Assembly: GCF_021343995.1 (NCBI RefSeq)
Contig: NZ_JAJTTE010000021.1
Location: 50,530-114,529 of the forward strand
Source: Pseudonocardia terrae
Lineage (GTDB): Bacteria > Actinomycetota > Actinomycetes > Mycobacteriales > Pseudonocardiaceae
Reading direction: 5' to 3'
DNA length: 64,000 nucleotides
Shown here: piece after piece, positions 27,312 to 35,570 of the stretch
Numbering within the stretch: position 1 is the stretch's first letter
How the letters are laid out: the number at the start of each line of letters is the position of its first letter
Notes under the pieces: model-generated
What the model was told of the DNA's origin: nothing
Seen by the model: the letters and a program-made list of their open reading frames with translations, nothing else
The model's database searches: none
Program-made: the position numbers and the translations under genes

Positions 27312-28951
27312 GCCCTGCCCTCCTCGGCGCGGAGGTCGAGCAGGGGGGCGTAGCTGCGGACCGGCGGCAGGGGATGGGCCGGGTCGAAGTTGTGCGGGGG
27401 AGGCGGCGACGAGGTGGCCCACTCCAGTGTGAAGCCGCCCCACGGGTCGTCGGGCGCCCGCCGCGGCCGGACGACCGACACGACGACGTCGACCACGAAC
27501 AGCACGGTGCCGATCGCGAGCAGCCCGGAGCCGAGGGTGGCGATCAGGTTGGCGGTCCCGAAGCCGTCCTGCGGCAGGTAGCTCGCGATGCGGCGGGGCA
27601 TGCCGTGCAGCCCCAGCCAGAACATCGGCAGGAAGGTGACGTTCGTGCCGACCAGCCAGAACCAGAAGTGGGCCTTGGCCATCCGCTCGCGCAGCAGCAG
27701 GCCGGTGGCCTTGGGGAACCAGTAGTAGAACCCGGCGAAGAAGCCGAACAGGCTGCCGGCGGCGAGCGTGTAGTGCCAGTGCCCGACGATGAAGTACGAG
27801 TCCGTGACCTGGTAGTCCACCACCGGCGTGGCGATCATGATCCCGGTGAGGCCGCCGATCAGGAACTGCGGCACGAAGGCCACCGCGAACAGCATCGGGG
27901 TCGGGAAGCGCAGCCGCCCACCGAGCAGCGTGGCGAGGAAGCCGAAGTACTCGAGCCCGGCCGGGACGAGCAGCAGGATCGAGGTCAATGAGTAGTAGTC
28001 GTTCTCCGCCTGGCCGGTGCTGAACATGTGGTGGCCCCACACGCTCATCGACAGCGCGGCGAAGGCCAGCAGCGCCACGACGGTGCCCTTGTAGCCGAAG
28101 TACCGCCGGGCCCCGAACACGGCGAGCACCTCGGCCACGGCGCCGACGAACGGGAAGAACATCACGTAGACGACGGGGTGCCCGAAGAACCAGAAGACGT
28201 GCTGGTAGCCGATGTTCCAGGTGTTGTCGCTGAAGATCGCCGGGTTGACGCGGCCCGCGGCGAGGATGCCCATCGCGACCAGCAGCGAGGGGAACGCCCC
28301 GATCACCATGAGGTTGGTGGCGACGACCGACCAGGAGAACACCGGCATGCGCAGCAGCGTCATGCCCTTGGCCCGTTTGACCAGGGCCGTCCACAGCACC
28401 GTCGCGGCCATCAGCAACAGGCCGGTGCCGGCGAGCGCCACGCCGGCGATCCAGAGGTCCACCCCGGGCCCCGGCGTGAAACGGGTGCTCGCGAGCGGCG
28501 GGTAGGCGTACCAGCCGTGGTCGGCCGCCCCGCTGGAGGTGGCGAAGCCGGAGAGCAGGGTGACGGCGCCGCCGAGGTAGAGCCAGTAGCCCAGCATCGT
28601 CGTGCGCGGGGCGGCGACGTTCGGCGCGCCGATCTGCAGCGGCACCAGGTAGAGCCCCAGTCCGATGGCGAACGGGGTCATGACCAGGTAGATCATTCCC
28701 GTGCCGTGGATCGTGAAGAACTGGTTGTAGCGGTCCGGGGAGAGCACGTCCATCTGCGGCTGGGCGAGCTGGGCGCGCATGGTCAGCGCCAGCGCCCCGA
28801 TGGCGATCATCAGCACGATCGCGGTGCCCAGGGTCAGCAGCCCGATCCGCTTGTGGTCGGTGCTGGTCGCCCAGGCCAGGACGGTCGTACGGACCCGGCG
28901 CGGCGTCGGCTGCGGCTGCTCGAGCGGGGCCCGGGGCTCGGTGGCGGTCAC
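27308..28951 (-). CDS. ctaD: cytochrome c oxidase subunit I (heme-copper oxidase)
   Basis: 547 residues, twelve helices. Metal ligands are present: low-spin heme His in FFTIHGTGMIYLVMTP, CuB His and cross-linked Tyr in FGHPVVYVM, the His pair in WGHHMFSTG, and heme a3/heme His in VGHWHYTLAAGS. The D-channel Glu of A1-type oxidases (HPEVY) is Val here, and the YS motif of A2 enzymes is not evident (WFFGHP). It reduces O2 and pumps protons. GTG 28951 overlaps the subunit II stop by 4 bp. It is probably a second, specialised oxidase rather than the housekeeping one. Confidence 0.9.
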   Translation of the reverse strand: MTATEPRAPLEQPQPTPRRVRTTVLAWATSTDHKRIGLLTLGTAIVLMIAIGALALTMRAQLAQPQMDVLSPDRYNQFFTIHGTGMIYLVMTPFAIGLGLYLVPLQIGAPNVAAPRTTMLGYWLYLGGAVTLLSGFATSSGAADHGWYAYPPLASTRFTPGPGVDLWIAGVALAGTGLLLMAATVLWTALVKRAKGMTLLRMPVFSWSVVATNLMVIGAFPSLLVAMGILAAGRVNPAIFSDNTWNIGYQHVFWFFGHPVVYVMFFPFVGAVAEVLAVFGARRYFGYKGTVVALLAFAALSMSVWGHHMFSTGQAENDYYSLTSILLLVPAGLEYFGFLATLLGGRLRFPTPMLFAVAFVPQFLIGGLTGIMIATPVVDYQVTDSYFIVGHWHYTLAAGSLFGFFAGFYYWFPKATGLLLRERMAKAHFWFWLVGTNVTFLPMFWLGLHGMPRRIASYLPQDGFGTANLIATLGSGLLAIGTVLFVVDVVVSVVRPRRAPDDPWGGFTLEWATSSPPPPHNFDPAHPLPPVRSYAPLLDLRAEEGRA

Positions 28952-29634
28952 GCGGCGGCCCCGGCCGGCAGCGCCCCGGTCTGCAGGAAGGCCTGGTACT
29001 GGTCCGGCGGTACGGCACGCACGTAGAAGTCCATGTCCATGTGGTAGGTGCCGCAGAACTCCGAGCAGCGGCCCAGCCACTGCCCGGTCTCCGGGAAGGT
29101 CATCAGCAGCGTGTTGACGTGGTCGGGGTAGGCGTCGCGCTTGACGGCCAGGTCCGGGATCCAGAAGGCGTGCACGACGTCGCGCGAGGTGAGCGAGAAC
29201 TCGACGGGCCGGCCCTGCGGCACGACGATCACCGGGCGGTCGGCCGGTGTGGCGCAGGAACCGCTGACGAGCGTGCTGGAGCCCGGGTAGGCCGCGCTCC
29301 AGCACCACTGGAACGCCGTGACGTCGACGCGCACGGGTTGCTGCCCCGGCGCCAGGCCGGTCTGCTGCGCCACCGCCAGGGTGTCGCCGTAGTCGAGCTT
29401 GTGGTTGTTCGACAGGCTCAGCCAGACCAGGAACGCCGCCGCACCGCCCAGGAAGACCGCGAAGGTGATCTCGATGGGGTTGTTCTGGGAGGCGGCGAAC
29501 GGCAGCTTGTCCCGCCGCCGGGCGCGGTTGACCACCAGGGCGCCGAGCAGCAGGCCCGTCACCAGCACGAAGACCCCGACAGCGATCCACACCTGCAGCC
29601 CGAAGACCTGATCGAACACTCCGCGGTAGTCCAC
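28948..29634 (-). CDS. ctaC: cytochrome c oxidase subunit II
   Basis: 228 residues from GTG 29634. Two transmembrane helices (VWIAVGVFVLVTGLLLGALVV; ITFAVFLGGAAAFLVWLSL) precede the cupredoxin domain. CuA ligands are seen in DVVHAFWIPDL and GRCSEFCGTYHMDM (C-x3-C-x3-H-x2-M). It accepts electrons from cytochrome c and passes them to subunit I. Start choice: GGGAG lies upstream of GTG 29634; an in-frame TTG at 29712 would add 26 Arg/Ala-rich residues without a ribosome-binding site. First gene of the eight-gene leftward operon. Confidence 0.87.
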   Translation of the reverse strand: MDYRGVFDQVFGLQVWIAVGVFVLVTGLLLGALVVNRARRRDKLPFAASQNNPIEITFAVFLGGAAAFLVWLSLSNNHKLDYGDTLAVAQQTGLAPGQQPVRVDVTAFQWCWSAAYPGSSTLVSGSCATPADRPVIVVPQGRPVEFSLTSRDVVHAFWIPDLAVKRDAYPDHVNTLLMTFPETGQWLGRCSEFCGTYHMDMDFYVRAVPPDQYQAFLQTGALPAGAAA

Positions 29635-30032
29635 CGAGCGCCACTCCCGTCGTCGCGTCCGTCCTCGCCCCGTTGCAGCCGCCGCGCTGGTACCCGGCTG
29701 CGTCGCGTCCAAACAGGCCGTTGCCGGCCGGACCCACCTCCTCGGGGATCACCGTGGTCGCGGCGACGACTTAACCGGGCGCCCGGTGGCGCCGCGCGGC
29801 GAGAACGGCCATTGCAGGACGACCGCAAGACGACCGCAAGGTCCGACGACGAGGGTCGTCGAGCGCGTGTCGATCACCTTGCGGCGGCCTTGCGATCCGG
29901 GTCCCGGGTCGCGGTGCGGCCCCCCGCGCCCCACTCTTCCCGGCGGGACCGTGGTGCGTTTGGACCGTCCGGCCACGGGTACGGGCCGCTCACGCGGCCG
30001 GTGGTGGGCGGGGTCGACGGCGGAGGTGACGG
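29635..30032. promoter_or_regulatory. shared control region of the oxidase/fdh and qcr operons, with nested dyad
   Basis: This 398-bp divergent gap holds two CCGCAAG sites (29823-29829, 29834-29840) mirrored by CTTGCGG (29878-29884) and CCTTGCG (29888-29894). A GACGAC-gagg-GTCGTC inverted repeat lies between (29845-29860). Both outer and inner pairs are centred near 29859, so the arrangement is a symmetric multi-site operator candidate. I see no confident -10/-35 elements. The gap ends with GGAGGTGACGG, the qcrB ribosome-binding site. Confidence 0.55.
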
Positions 30033-31538
30033 GTGGGGCTGGTGGCGCGGAGCCTGGCGCGCGGGACCGCGAACGCGCTGGACCGGCGGTTGAGCATCGC
30101 CGCGGCGGCCCGGAGACAGGCGTCGCACGTGTTCCCGAAGCACCATTCGTTCTTCTGGGGCGAGTTCGCGCTGTACTCGTTCGTGGTGCTGGTGCTCTCC
30201 GGGGTCTACCTCTCGTTCTTCTTCGTGCCGGACACCCACGAGGTCGTCTACCTCGGCTCCTACCTCCCGGCCCGGGGCGAGTACATGTCCCGGGCCTACG
30301 AGTCGGCGTTGGACATCTCCTTCGACGTCCGCGGCGGGCTGTTCGTGCGGCAGTTGCACCACTGGGCGGCCGTGGTGTTCGTCGCGTCGATGGTGCTGCA
30401 CATGTGCCGGAACTTCTTCACCGGTGCGTTCCGCCGGCCCAGGGAGCTGACTTGGGTGGGCGGTGTCGCGTTGCTGCTGCTGGGGATCTTCGAGGGCTAC
30501 CTCGGGTACTCCCAGATCGACGACCTGCTGTCCGGACTGGGCGTGCGCATCATCTCCGGCCTGCTCCTGTCCATCCCGCTGATCGGGACGTGGCTGCACT
30601 GGATGGTGTTCGGCGGACCGTACGCCGGCGAGATCTGGATCTCTCGCTTCTACATCGCCCACGTGCTTCTCATCCCGGGCCTGCTCATCGCGATCATCGC
30701 GTTGCACGTCGGGCTGGTCTGGTATCAGAAGCACACCCACTTCCCCGGCCCCGGGGCCCGCGAGAAGAACGTCGTGGGGGAGCGTGCGGTGCCGGGATTC
30801 GGCACGAACACGATCGCGAACGGGCTCTGGGTGCTGGCGGTGCTCGGCCTGCTCGCCGGGGCGTTCCAGATCAACCCCGTCTTCCTGTGGGGCCCGTACG
30901 ACCCGTCCGCCGCGTCGACCTATATCCAGCCCGACTGGTACGCGGGCTTTCTCATCGGTGGCCTGCGGCTGTGGCCGCGTGCGGAGATCCACCTGGGCTC
31001 CTACACCGTGCCCGCCCCGTTCTGGCCGGGGGTGTTCCTACCGCTGGTGATGTTCGCGCTGCTCGCCGCCTATCCCTTCCTCGAACGGTGGGCCAACCGG
31101 GACTGGCGCCATCACCAGCTGTTGCAGCGCCCGCGCGACAACCCGACCCGCACGGCCGTCGGGGCCATGGGACTGACCTTCTACGGCGTCCTGTTCGCCT
31201 CGGGCGCCACGGACGTGCTCTCGGCGACCTTCGACGTTCCCTTCGAACTGCTGGTGTGGGCGGGGCGGATCGGGGTGATCGTGCTCCCGCCGCTCGCATT
31301 CATGGTGACGAAGCGGATCTGCGTCGGCCTGCAGCGCGCCGACCGCGACGTGCTCGAGCGTGGGGCGCACACCGGGGTGCTGCAGGAGCGGCCCGACGGG
31401 GTCTACATCGAGGTCCGCCGCCCACCCGGCGGGGCGGACCGGGAGGGCCGGCCGATCCCGCTCGACTACGGCGGCGCCCGCGTGGACCAGCGGCCGGCCA
31501 CCTCCCCCGAACCCGTCGGCGAGGAGCAGCAGCGATGA
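30033..31538 (+). CDS. qcrB: menaquinol-cytochrome c reductase cytochrome b subunit
   Basis: 501 residues. The four heme-ligand histidines lie in QLHHWAAVVFVASMVLH and GTWLHWMVF...FYIAHVLLIP. The quinol-site loop reads QPDWYAGFLIGGLRLWP, the PDWY form typical of actinobacteria rather than PEWY. The C-terminal helices and soluble tail match actinobacterial QcrB. It oxidises menaquinol and sends electrons to the Rieske and cytochrome c subunits. GTG 30033 follows GGAGGTGACGG. It is the first gene of a three-gene operon, in contrast to the usual qcrC-qcrA-qcrB order. Confidence 0.9.
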   Translation: MGLVARSLARGTANALDRRLSIAAAARRQASHVFPKHHSFFWGEFALYSFVVLVLSGVYLSFFFVPDTHEVVYLGSYLPARGEYMSRAYESALDISFDVRGGLFVRQLHHWAAVVFVASMVLHMCRNFFTGAFRRPRELTWVGGVALLLLGIFEGYLGYSQIDDLLSGLGVRIISGLLLSIPLIGTWLHWMVFGGPYAGEIWISRFYIAHVLLIPGLLIAIIALHVGLVWYQKHTHFPGPGAREKNVVGERAVPGFGTNTIANGLWVLAVLGLLAGAFQINPVFLWGPYDPSAASTYIQPDWYAGFLIGGLRLWPRAEIHLGSYTVPAPFWPGVFLPLVMFALLAAYPFLERWANRDWRHHQLLQRPRDNPTRTAVGAMGLTFYGVLFASGATDVLSATFDVPFELLVWAGRIGVIVLPPLAFMVTKRICVGLQRADRDVLERGAHTGVLQERPDGVYIEVRRPPGGADREGRPIPLDYGGARVDQRPATSPEPVGEEQQR

Positions 31539-32326
31539 CCCGTCGTGTACGGCACGCCCTGCTCGTCCTGGCGGCCCTGGTCGCGCTGGGCGGGGCGTAC
31601 ACGCTGCTCGTCCCCGCCCCGCAGACGGCGTCCGCGCAGTCCGGGCAGGCGCAGATCGACCAGGGGCGCGCGCTGTACGAGCAGGCCTGCATCAGCTGCC
31701 ACGGCTCGAACCTGCAGGGCGCGCCGGACCGCGGGCCGAGCCTGGTCGGGGTCGGCGACGCCGCCGTCTACTTCCAGGTCTCCACCGGGCGCATGCCGCT
31801 GGCGCGCTCCGAGGACCGCGGGTACCGCAGGGTCCCCGCCCCCGAGTTCGACCCCGACACCGACCAGGGTCGGGCGAACCTGGCCGCGCTGGGCGCCTAC
31901 ATCCAGTCCGTCGGCGGCGGGCCGCAGGTGCCGGCCGAGACGGGGCCGCAGCTGATCGGCTCGGACGTCGGGCACGGCGGCGACCTGTTCCGACTCAACT
32001 GCGCCTACTGCCACAACTTCACCGGCCGCGGCGGGATCCTCGGGGCCGGCCGCTACCCGCCCCGGCTCGAGGCCGCGACCCCGGAGCAGATGTACACCGC
32101 GATGCTCAGCGGGCCAATGGCCATGCCGGTGTTCAGCGACAAGCAGCTCACGCCCGAGGAGAAGAAGGACATCATCGCCTACGTGCTGGCCGTGCGCGGT
32201 CAGAACAACGCCCCGGGCGGGTACGACCTCGGCGAGCTCGGCCCGTCGACGGAGGGTGTCATCGCCTTCCTGGTCGGCCTCGGGGCACTGGTCCTGGTCG
32301 CCGCGTGGATCGGGGCCCGTTCGTGA
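31535..32326 (+). CDS. qcrC: diheme cytochrome c subunit of the bc1 complex
   Basis: 263 residues. An N-terminal signal/anchor helix (LLVLAALVALGGAYTLLVP) precedes two c-type heme motifs, CISCHG and CAYCHN, each within a cytochrome c fold with downstream Met candidates (GRMPLARSED; MAMPVFSDKQL). A C-terminal transmembrane helix (VIAFLVGLGALVLVAAWIG) anchors it. This diheme form lets actinobacteria pass electrons directly to cytochrome oxidase without soluble cytochrome c. ATG 31535 overlaps the qcrB stop by 4 bp. Confidence 0.92.
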   Translation: MTRRVRHALLVLAALVALGGAYTLLVPAPQTASAQSGQAQIDQGRALYEQACISCHGSNLQGAPDRGPSLVGVGDAAVYFQVSTGRMPLARSEDRGYRRVPAPEFDPDTDQGRANLAALGAYIQSVGGGPQVPAETGPQLIGSDVGHGGDLFRLNCAYCHNFTGRGGILGAGRYPPRLEAATPEQMYTAMLSGPMAMPVFSDKQLTPEEKKDIIAYVLAVRGQNNAPGGYDLGELGPSTEGVIAFLVGLGALVLVAAWIGARS

Positions 32327-33444
32327 GCAGCGAGAAGGACCTCACCGGGCCCGAACTGCAGCGGATGAGCCGCAAGGAGCTGGTCGAGCTCGGCAACTCC
32401 CTCGACGGAGTTCGAGTCGCCGCCGAGGAGCCGGGCCGGGGCGCGGCCGACGCCCGGAGCGAGCGGCGCAGGCGCCGGCTCGTCACGCTGCTGCTGGTGG
32501 CGTCGCTGATGTTCGCCGGCGCCTTCATCTGGGTCTACAACCTGTGGCCCAGCGCCTACGTCCCGCCAGGCGCGCCCGGCCACACGACGTATCTCTTCTA
32601 CACGCCGCTCCTCGGGATCACCTTCTTCGGCATGGTCGCCGCGCTGGCTGCCGCAATGGTGCTCTACGTCAAGAGCTTTTACCCGAACGAGGTCGCGGTG
32701 CAGGAGCTCGAGATCGGGCCCTCGCCCGAGACAGAGCGCTTCACCGCGGCCGCGACCTTCGCCGAAGCCGGTGAGCAGACCGGGTTCGGCCGCCGGACGA
32801 TGGTCCGCCGGCTGGGGATCACCGCATTCGGCATCCTCGGTCTCGTCGGCGGGATGGTCGGACTCGGGGGGCTGGTCCGCAACCCGTGGGAGGGGCGCGA
32901 CGACTCCCCGCTCTGGACCACCGGATGGAAGCCGATCGGCGGGGAGACGGTCTACCTGCGCATCGCCACCGGGGACCCGACCGACATCAGGCGAGTGCGG
33001 CCCGAGGACATCGACCAGGACGGCGTCGTCACGGTCGTGCCCTTCCGCGAGAGCGAGCGGGGCGACATCGAGAAGCTGCGCGACGCCGAGTCGTCCCCGG
33101 ACAACCCGGTCCAGCTCCTCCGGCTACCGCCGGATACGCAGGTACGGAACCTCCCCGGCCGCGAGGACCTCCACCACGGCGACTTCTACGCCTTCTCCAA
33201 GATCTGCACGCACCTCGGCTGCCCGGCCACCCTGTACGACAGCCAGCAGCAGATCCTCCTGTGTCCCTGCCACCAGTCCGAGTTCGCCATCACCGAAGGG
33301 GGCCGCCCGATCTTCGGTCCCGCCGCCCGACCGCTGCCGCAGCTGCCGATCACCGTCGACGCCGACGGCTACTTCGTCGCCCGCGGGGACTTCCCGGACC
33401 CGGTCGGGCCGAGCTTCTGGGAGATCCGCCGCGGGAGCCACTAG
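32323..33444 (+). CDS. qcrA: Rieske [2Fe-2S] subunit of the bc1 complex
   Basis: 373 residues. Three hydrophobic helices (LLLVASLMFAGAFIWVYNL; GITFFGMVAALAAAMVLYV; ITAFGILGLVGGMVGLGG) match the actinobacterial three-helix Rieske protein. The cluster-binding loops CTHLGCP and CPCHQSEF follow in the C-terminal domain. It moves electrons from menaquinol at QcrB to QcrC. GTG 32323 overlaps the qcrC stop by 4 bp. Last gene of the operon; only 16 bp separate it from the convergent next gene. Confidence 0.92.
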   Translation: MSSEKDLTGPELQRMSRKELVELGNSLDGVRVAAEEPGRGAADARSERRRRRLVTLLLVASLMFAGAFIWVYNLWPSAYVPPGAPGHTTYLFYTPLLGITFFGMVAALAAAMVLYVKSFYPNEVAVQELEIGPSPETERFTAAATFAEAGEQTGFGRRTMVRRLGITAFGILGLVGGMVGLGGLVRNPWEGRDDSPLWTTGWKPIGGETVYLRIATGDPTDIRRVRPEDIDQDGVVTVVPFRESERGDIEKLRDAESSPDNPVQLLRLPPDTQVRNLPGREDLHHGDFYAFSKICTHLGCPATLYDSQQQILLCPCHQSEFAITEGGRPIFGPAARPLPQLPITVDADGYFVARGDFPDPVGPSFWEIRRGSH

Positions 33445-33460
33445 CGGGCGTCTGGGGGCA

Positions 33461-34240
33461 TCAGTTGAGTTTGCGGGTGTCGGCGGGCAGCCCGCCGCCG
33501 GCGTAGACGTCCTCGGCCAGCTTCGCCAGAGCGGTCAGCGCGGTGTTCTGGCTCCAGGGGCCGTAGGAGACGCGCGCGACGCCGAGCTTCTGCGCGGTCG
33601 CGAGCGGGATCGAGCCGGGCACGCCGATGAGGTTGACCGTGCGCTCGCCGAGCGCCTCCACCAGGCGTCCGACGGTTGTCTCGTCGAGCCTGCCCGGCAC
33701 GAAGAAGGTGGTCGCCCCGGCGTCGAGGTAGGCGCGGCCGCGCTCGATCGCGTCGGCCAGGACCTCCTCGGGGTCCCGGTCGCCTGCCTTGAGGAACGCG
33801 TCCGTGCGGGCGTTGAGCACGAACGGCACACCGGCCTTCTCGCCGGCGGCGATCGCGGCCTCGACCGCCTTCACCGAGTCCGCCAGCGGCTTCATCCGGT
33901 CCTCGAGGTTCGCGCCGACGACGCCCACGTCGATCGCGCGGGCGATCGTGCCGCCGGGGTCGCCGTAGCCGGCCTCGAGGTCGGCGGTCACCGGGAGGTC
34001 GCCCGCGACCCGGGCGATCAGCCCGACCTCGGCGATCATCTCGTCGCGGGGGATGTTCTCGCCGTCCTCGTAGCCGCGGGAGGCGGCGATGCCGTGGCTG
34101 GCGGTGGCCAGCGCCTTCGTGCCGGGGGTCCGCGCCACGACCTGGGCGGTGATCGCGTCCCACACGTTGACGACGAGCAGGAGCTCGGGCGCCTCGTGCA
34201 GCCGGCGCAGGGTGGTGGCCTTCTCGACGATGCTGCTCAT
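33461..34240 (-). CDS. isocitrate lyase/PEP mutase-superfamily enzyme
   Basis: 259 residues of a TIM-barrel PEP mutase/isocitrate lyase fold. Segments LLVVNVWDAITAQVV, ALATASHGIAASRGYEDG, LPVTADLEAGYGDPGGTI (metal-binding Asp/Glu) and FVLNARTDAFLKAGDRD follow the family order. The isocitrate lyase K-K-C-G-H loop is absent, so C-C lyase activity on another 2-oxo-acid or oxaloacetate-type substrate is more likely. ATG 34240 starts at MSSIVEKATTLRRLHE. Upstream lie a perfect hairpin and a broken regulator gene. Confidence 0.82.
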   Translation of the reverse strand: MSSIVEKATTLRRLHEAPELLLVVNVWDAITAQVVARTPGTKALATASHGIAASRGYEDGENIPRDEMIAEVGLIARVAGDLPVTADLEAGYGDPGGTIARAIDVGVVGANLEDRMKPLADSVKAVEAAIAAGEKAGVPFVLNARTDAFLKAGDRDPEEVLADAIERGRAYLDAGATTFFVPGRLDETTVGRLVEALGERTVNLIGVPGSIPLATAQKLGVARVSYGPWSQNTALTALAKLAEDVYAGGGLPADTRKLN

Positions 34241-34318
34241 GATCGGACCGTAACCATCCCGGCGGCCGCGCGCCCACGGACCACCCGTACCGGTGGAGGT
34301 GTCGGGGTGCGGACATGA

Positions 34319-34354
34319 GTGGGCTCGGCCGGCGTGCCCTCCGGCCGAGCCCAC
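34319..34354 (-). terminator. 14-bp perfect hairpin below the broken regulator gene
   Basis: GTGGGCTCGGCCGG (34319-34332) and CCGGCCGAGCCCAC (34341-34354) pair fully around an 8-nt loop. It lies just past the stop of the regulator remnant and is probably its surviving terminator. Confidence 0.65.
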
Positions 34355-34457
34355 GCGGCACCGGTCGGGGTCGGGTCCGAGCGGGATCCGATCGCCGGCC
34401 GGGCGTCCCCCTCCCACCGCCGCGGACACCGAGCCTGGCCCAGGCCTGGAACGGGTT

Positions 34458-34477
34458 CTAGGGACTTAAGTCCCGAG
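34458..34477. promoter_or_regulatory. DosR/DevR-box-like palindrome
   Basis: CTAGGGACTTAAGTCCCGAG contains the exact core GGGACTWWAGTCCC of the mycobacterial DosR 20-bp consensus and matches it at 17 of 20 positions. It overlaps the last codons of a broken gene 220 bp upstream of the PEP mutase-like gene, so function is uncertain. Confidence 0.3.
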
Positions 34478-34866
34478 CGGGGGGACCCGGGACCCGACCG
34501 CTGTGAGCCGCACGGCCAGCGCGAACGCGGCGGTGTCGCCGAGCCCGGCGCCGTCGAGGAGCGCGGTGTCGAGACGGGGCCCCAGGGCGGCGCGGGCCGC
34601 GGCCTCCACCTGCCGTTCCCGCTCCAGGTCCGGGCCGAACGCGGGGGTGGCGCGCGGACCGCGACCCAGGTGTGGTTCCAGGACCCCGAGCGGTGCCAGT
34701 GCTCCAGCAGCGGCCGCAGCTCGGCGAGCGGGGCCCCGCCGCGCCGCACCGCCGAGGTGAGCAGGGTGTGCCGGGCGATCCCGGCGACGAACGCGGAGTC
34801 GGCCTCCTCCGCCAGCGCCACCGCGGCCCGCAGGTGCCCCGAGGCGCCCGGGTCTCCGCGCTCGGT
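34466..34866 (-). pseudogene. C-terminal remnant of an AAA-ATPase/LuxR-type (or BTAD-type) regulator, frameshifted
   Basis: The minus strand encodes a helical-repeat tail typical of large ATPase regulators: RGDPGASGHLRAAVALAEEA, IARHTLLTSAVRRGGAPLAE and LLEHWHRSGSWNHTWVAVR. It changes frame near 34640 and continues as PAFGPDLERERQVEAAARAALG to a stop at 34466. Everything N-terminal to about the last 130 residues is missing; the sequence ends abruptly near 34866 against a truncated methyltransferase on the other strand. Family assignment rests on the tail only. Confidence 0.6.
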
Positions 34867-35570
34867 CCGAGGACCTGCTCGCGGAGGCCTTCCGCACCGG
34901 TGGCGGGGTGTCGTGGGCGCAGCACGGTGCCGACGCGCGCGAGGCCCAGGCCGCCGCGAACCGGCCGATGTTCCTCGGCCCGCTGGGCCGCGAGTACCTG
35001 CCCGCGGTCCCCGACGTCGACGCCGCGCTGCGAGCCGCGGCCCGGGTCGCCGACGTCGGCTGCGGGCACGGCTGGTCCGCGATCGGGATCGCCCTGGCCT
35101 ACCCCGAGGTGACCGTCGACGGCTTCGACCTCGACGCGCCGTCGATCGAGGCCGCCCGGCGCAACGCCCGCGAGGCCGGCGTGGCCGACCGGGTCCGGTT
35201 CCATGCGGCCGACGCCGGGACGGCCGACGGCACCTTCGACGTCGTGTTCGCCTTCGAGTGCATTCACGACCTGCCCGATCCCGTCGCGGTCCTGCGCGCG
35301 ATGCACGGGCTCGGCGGCACCGTCGTCGTGATGGACGAGCGGGTGGCCGAGACCTTCACGGCACCCGGCGACGAGATCGAGCGGCTGATGTACAGCTACA
35401 GCCTGCTGTGCTGCCTGGCCGACGGGATGGCGCACGAGCACTCGGTCGGCACCGGCACCGTGATGCGCCCGGGCACCCTGCGCGGCTACGCCCGCGCGGC
35501 GGGGTTCGCGGACCTGGAGGTCCTCGGGATCGACGACGACTTCTTCCGCTTCTACCGCCTGGTGCGGTGA
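34866..35570 (+). pseudogene. N-terminally truncated class I SAM-dependent methyltransferase
   Basis: The frame is homologous-looking from SEDLLAEAFRTGGGVSWAQHG (34866) to the stop at 35570. It contains the SAM motif VADVGCGHGWSAIGIAL, VDGFDLDAPSIEAARRNA and a C-terminal LRGYARAAGFADLEVL. Relatives of this type carry about 120 further N-terminal residues with a winged-helix domain, which are absent here. The earliest usable start is GTG 34908 without a convincing ribosome-binding site, giving 220 residues. It may be dead or a shortened functional enzyme; truncation next to another truncated gene favours a deletion. Confidence 0.65.

Noticed and set aside
29634..29712. TTG 29712 as the start of ctaC
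   Set aside because: It would add 26 Arg/Ala-rich residues without a ribosome-binding site; GTG 29634 has GGGAG upstream and fits the family better.
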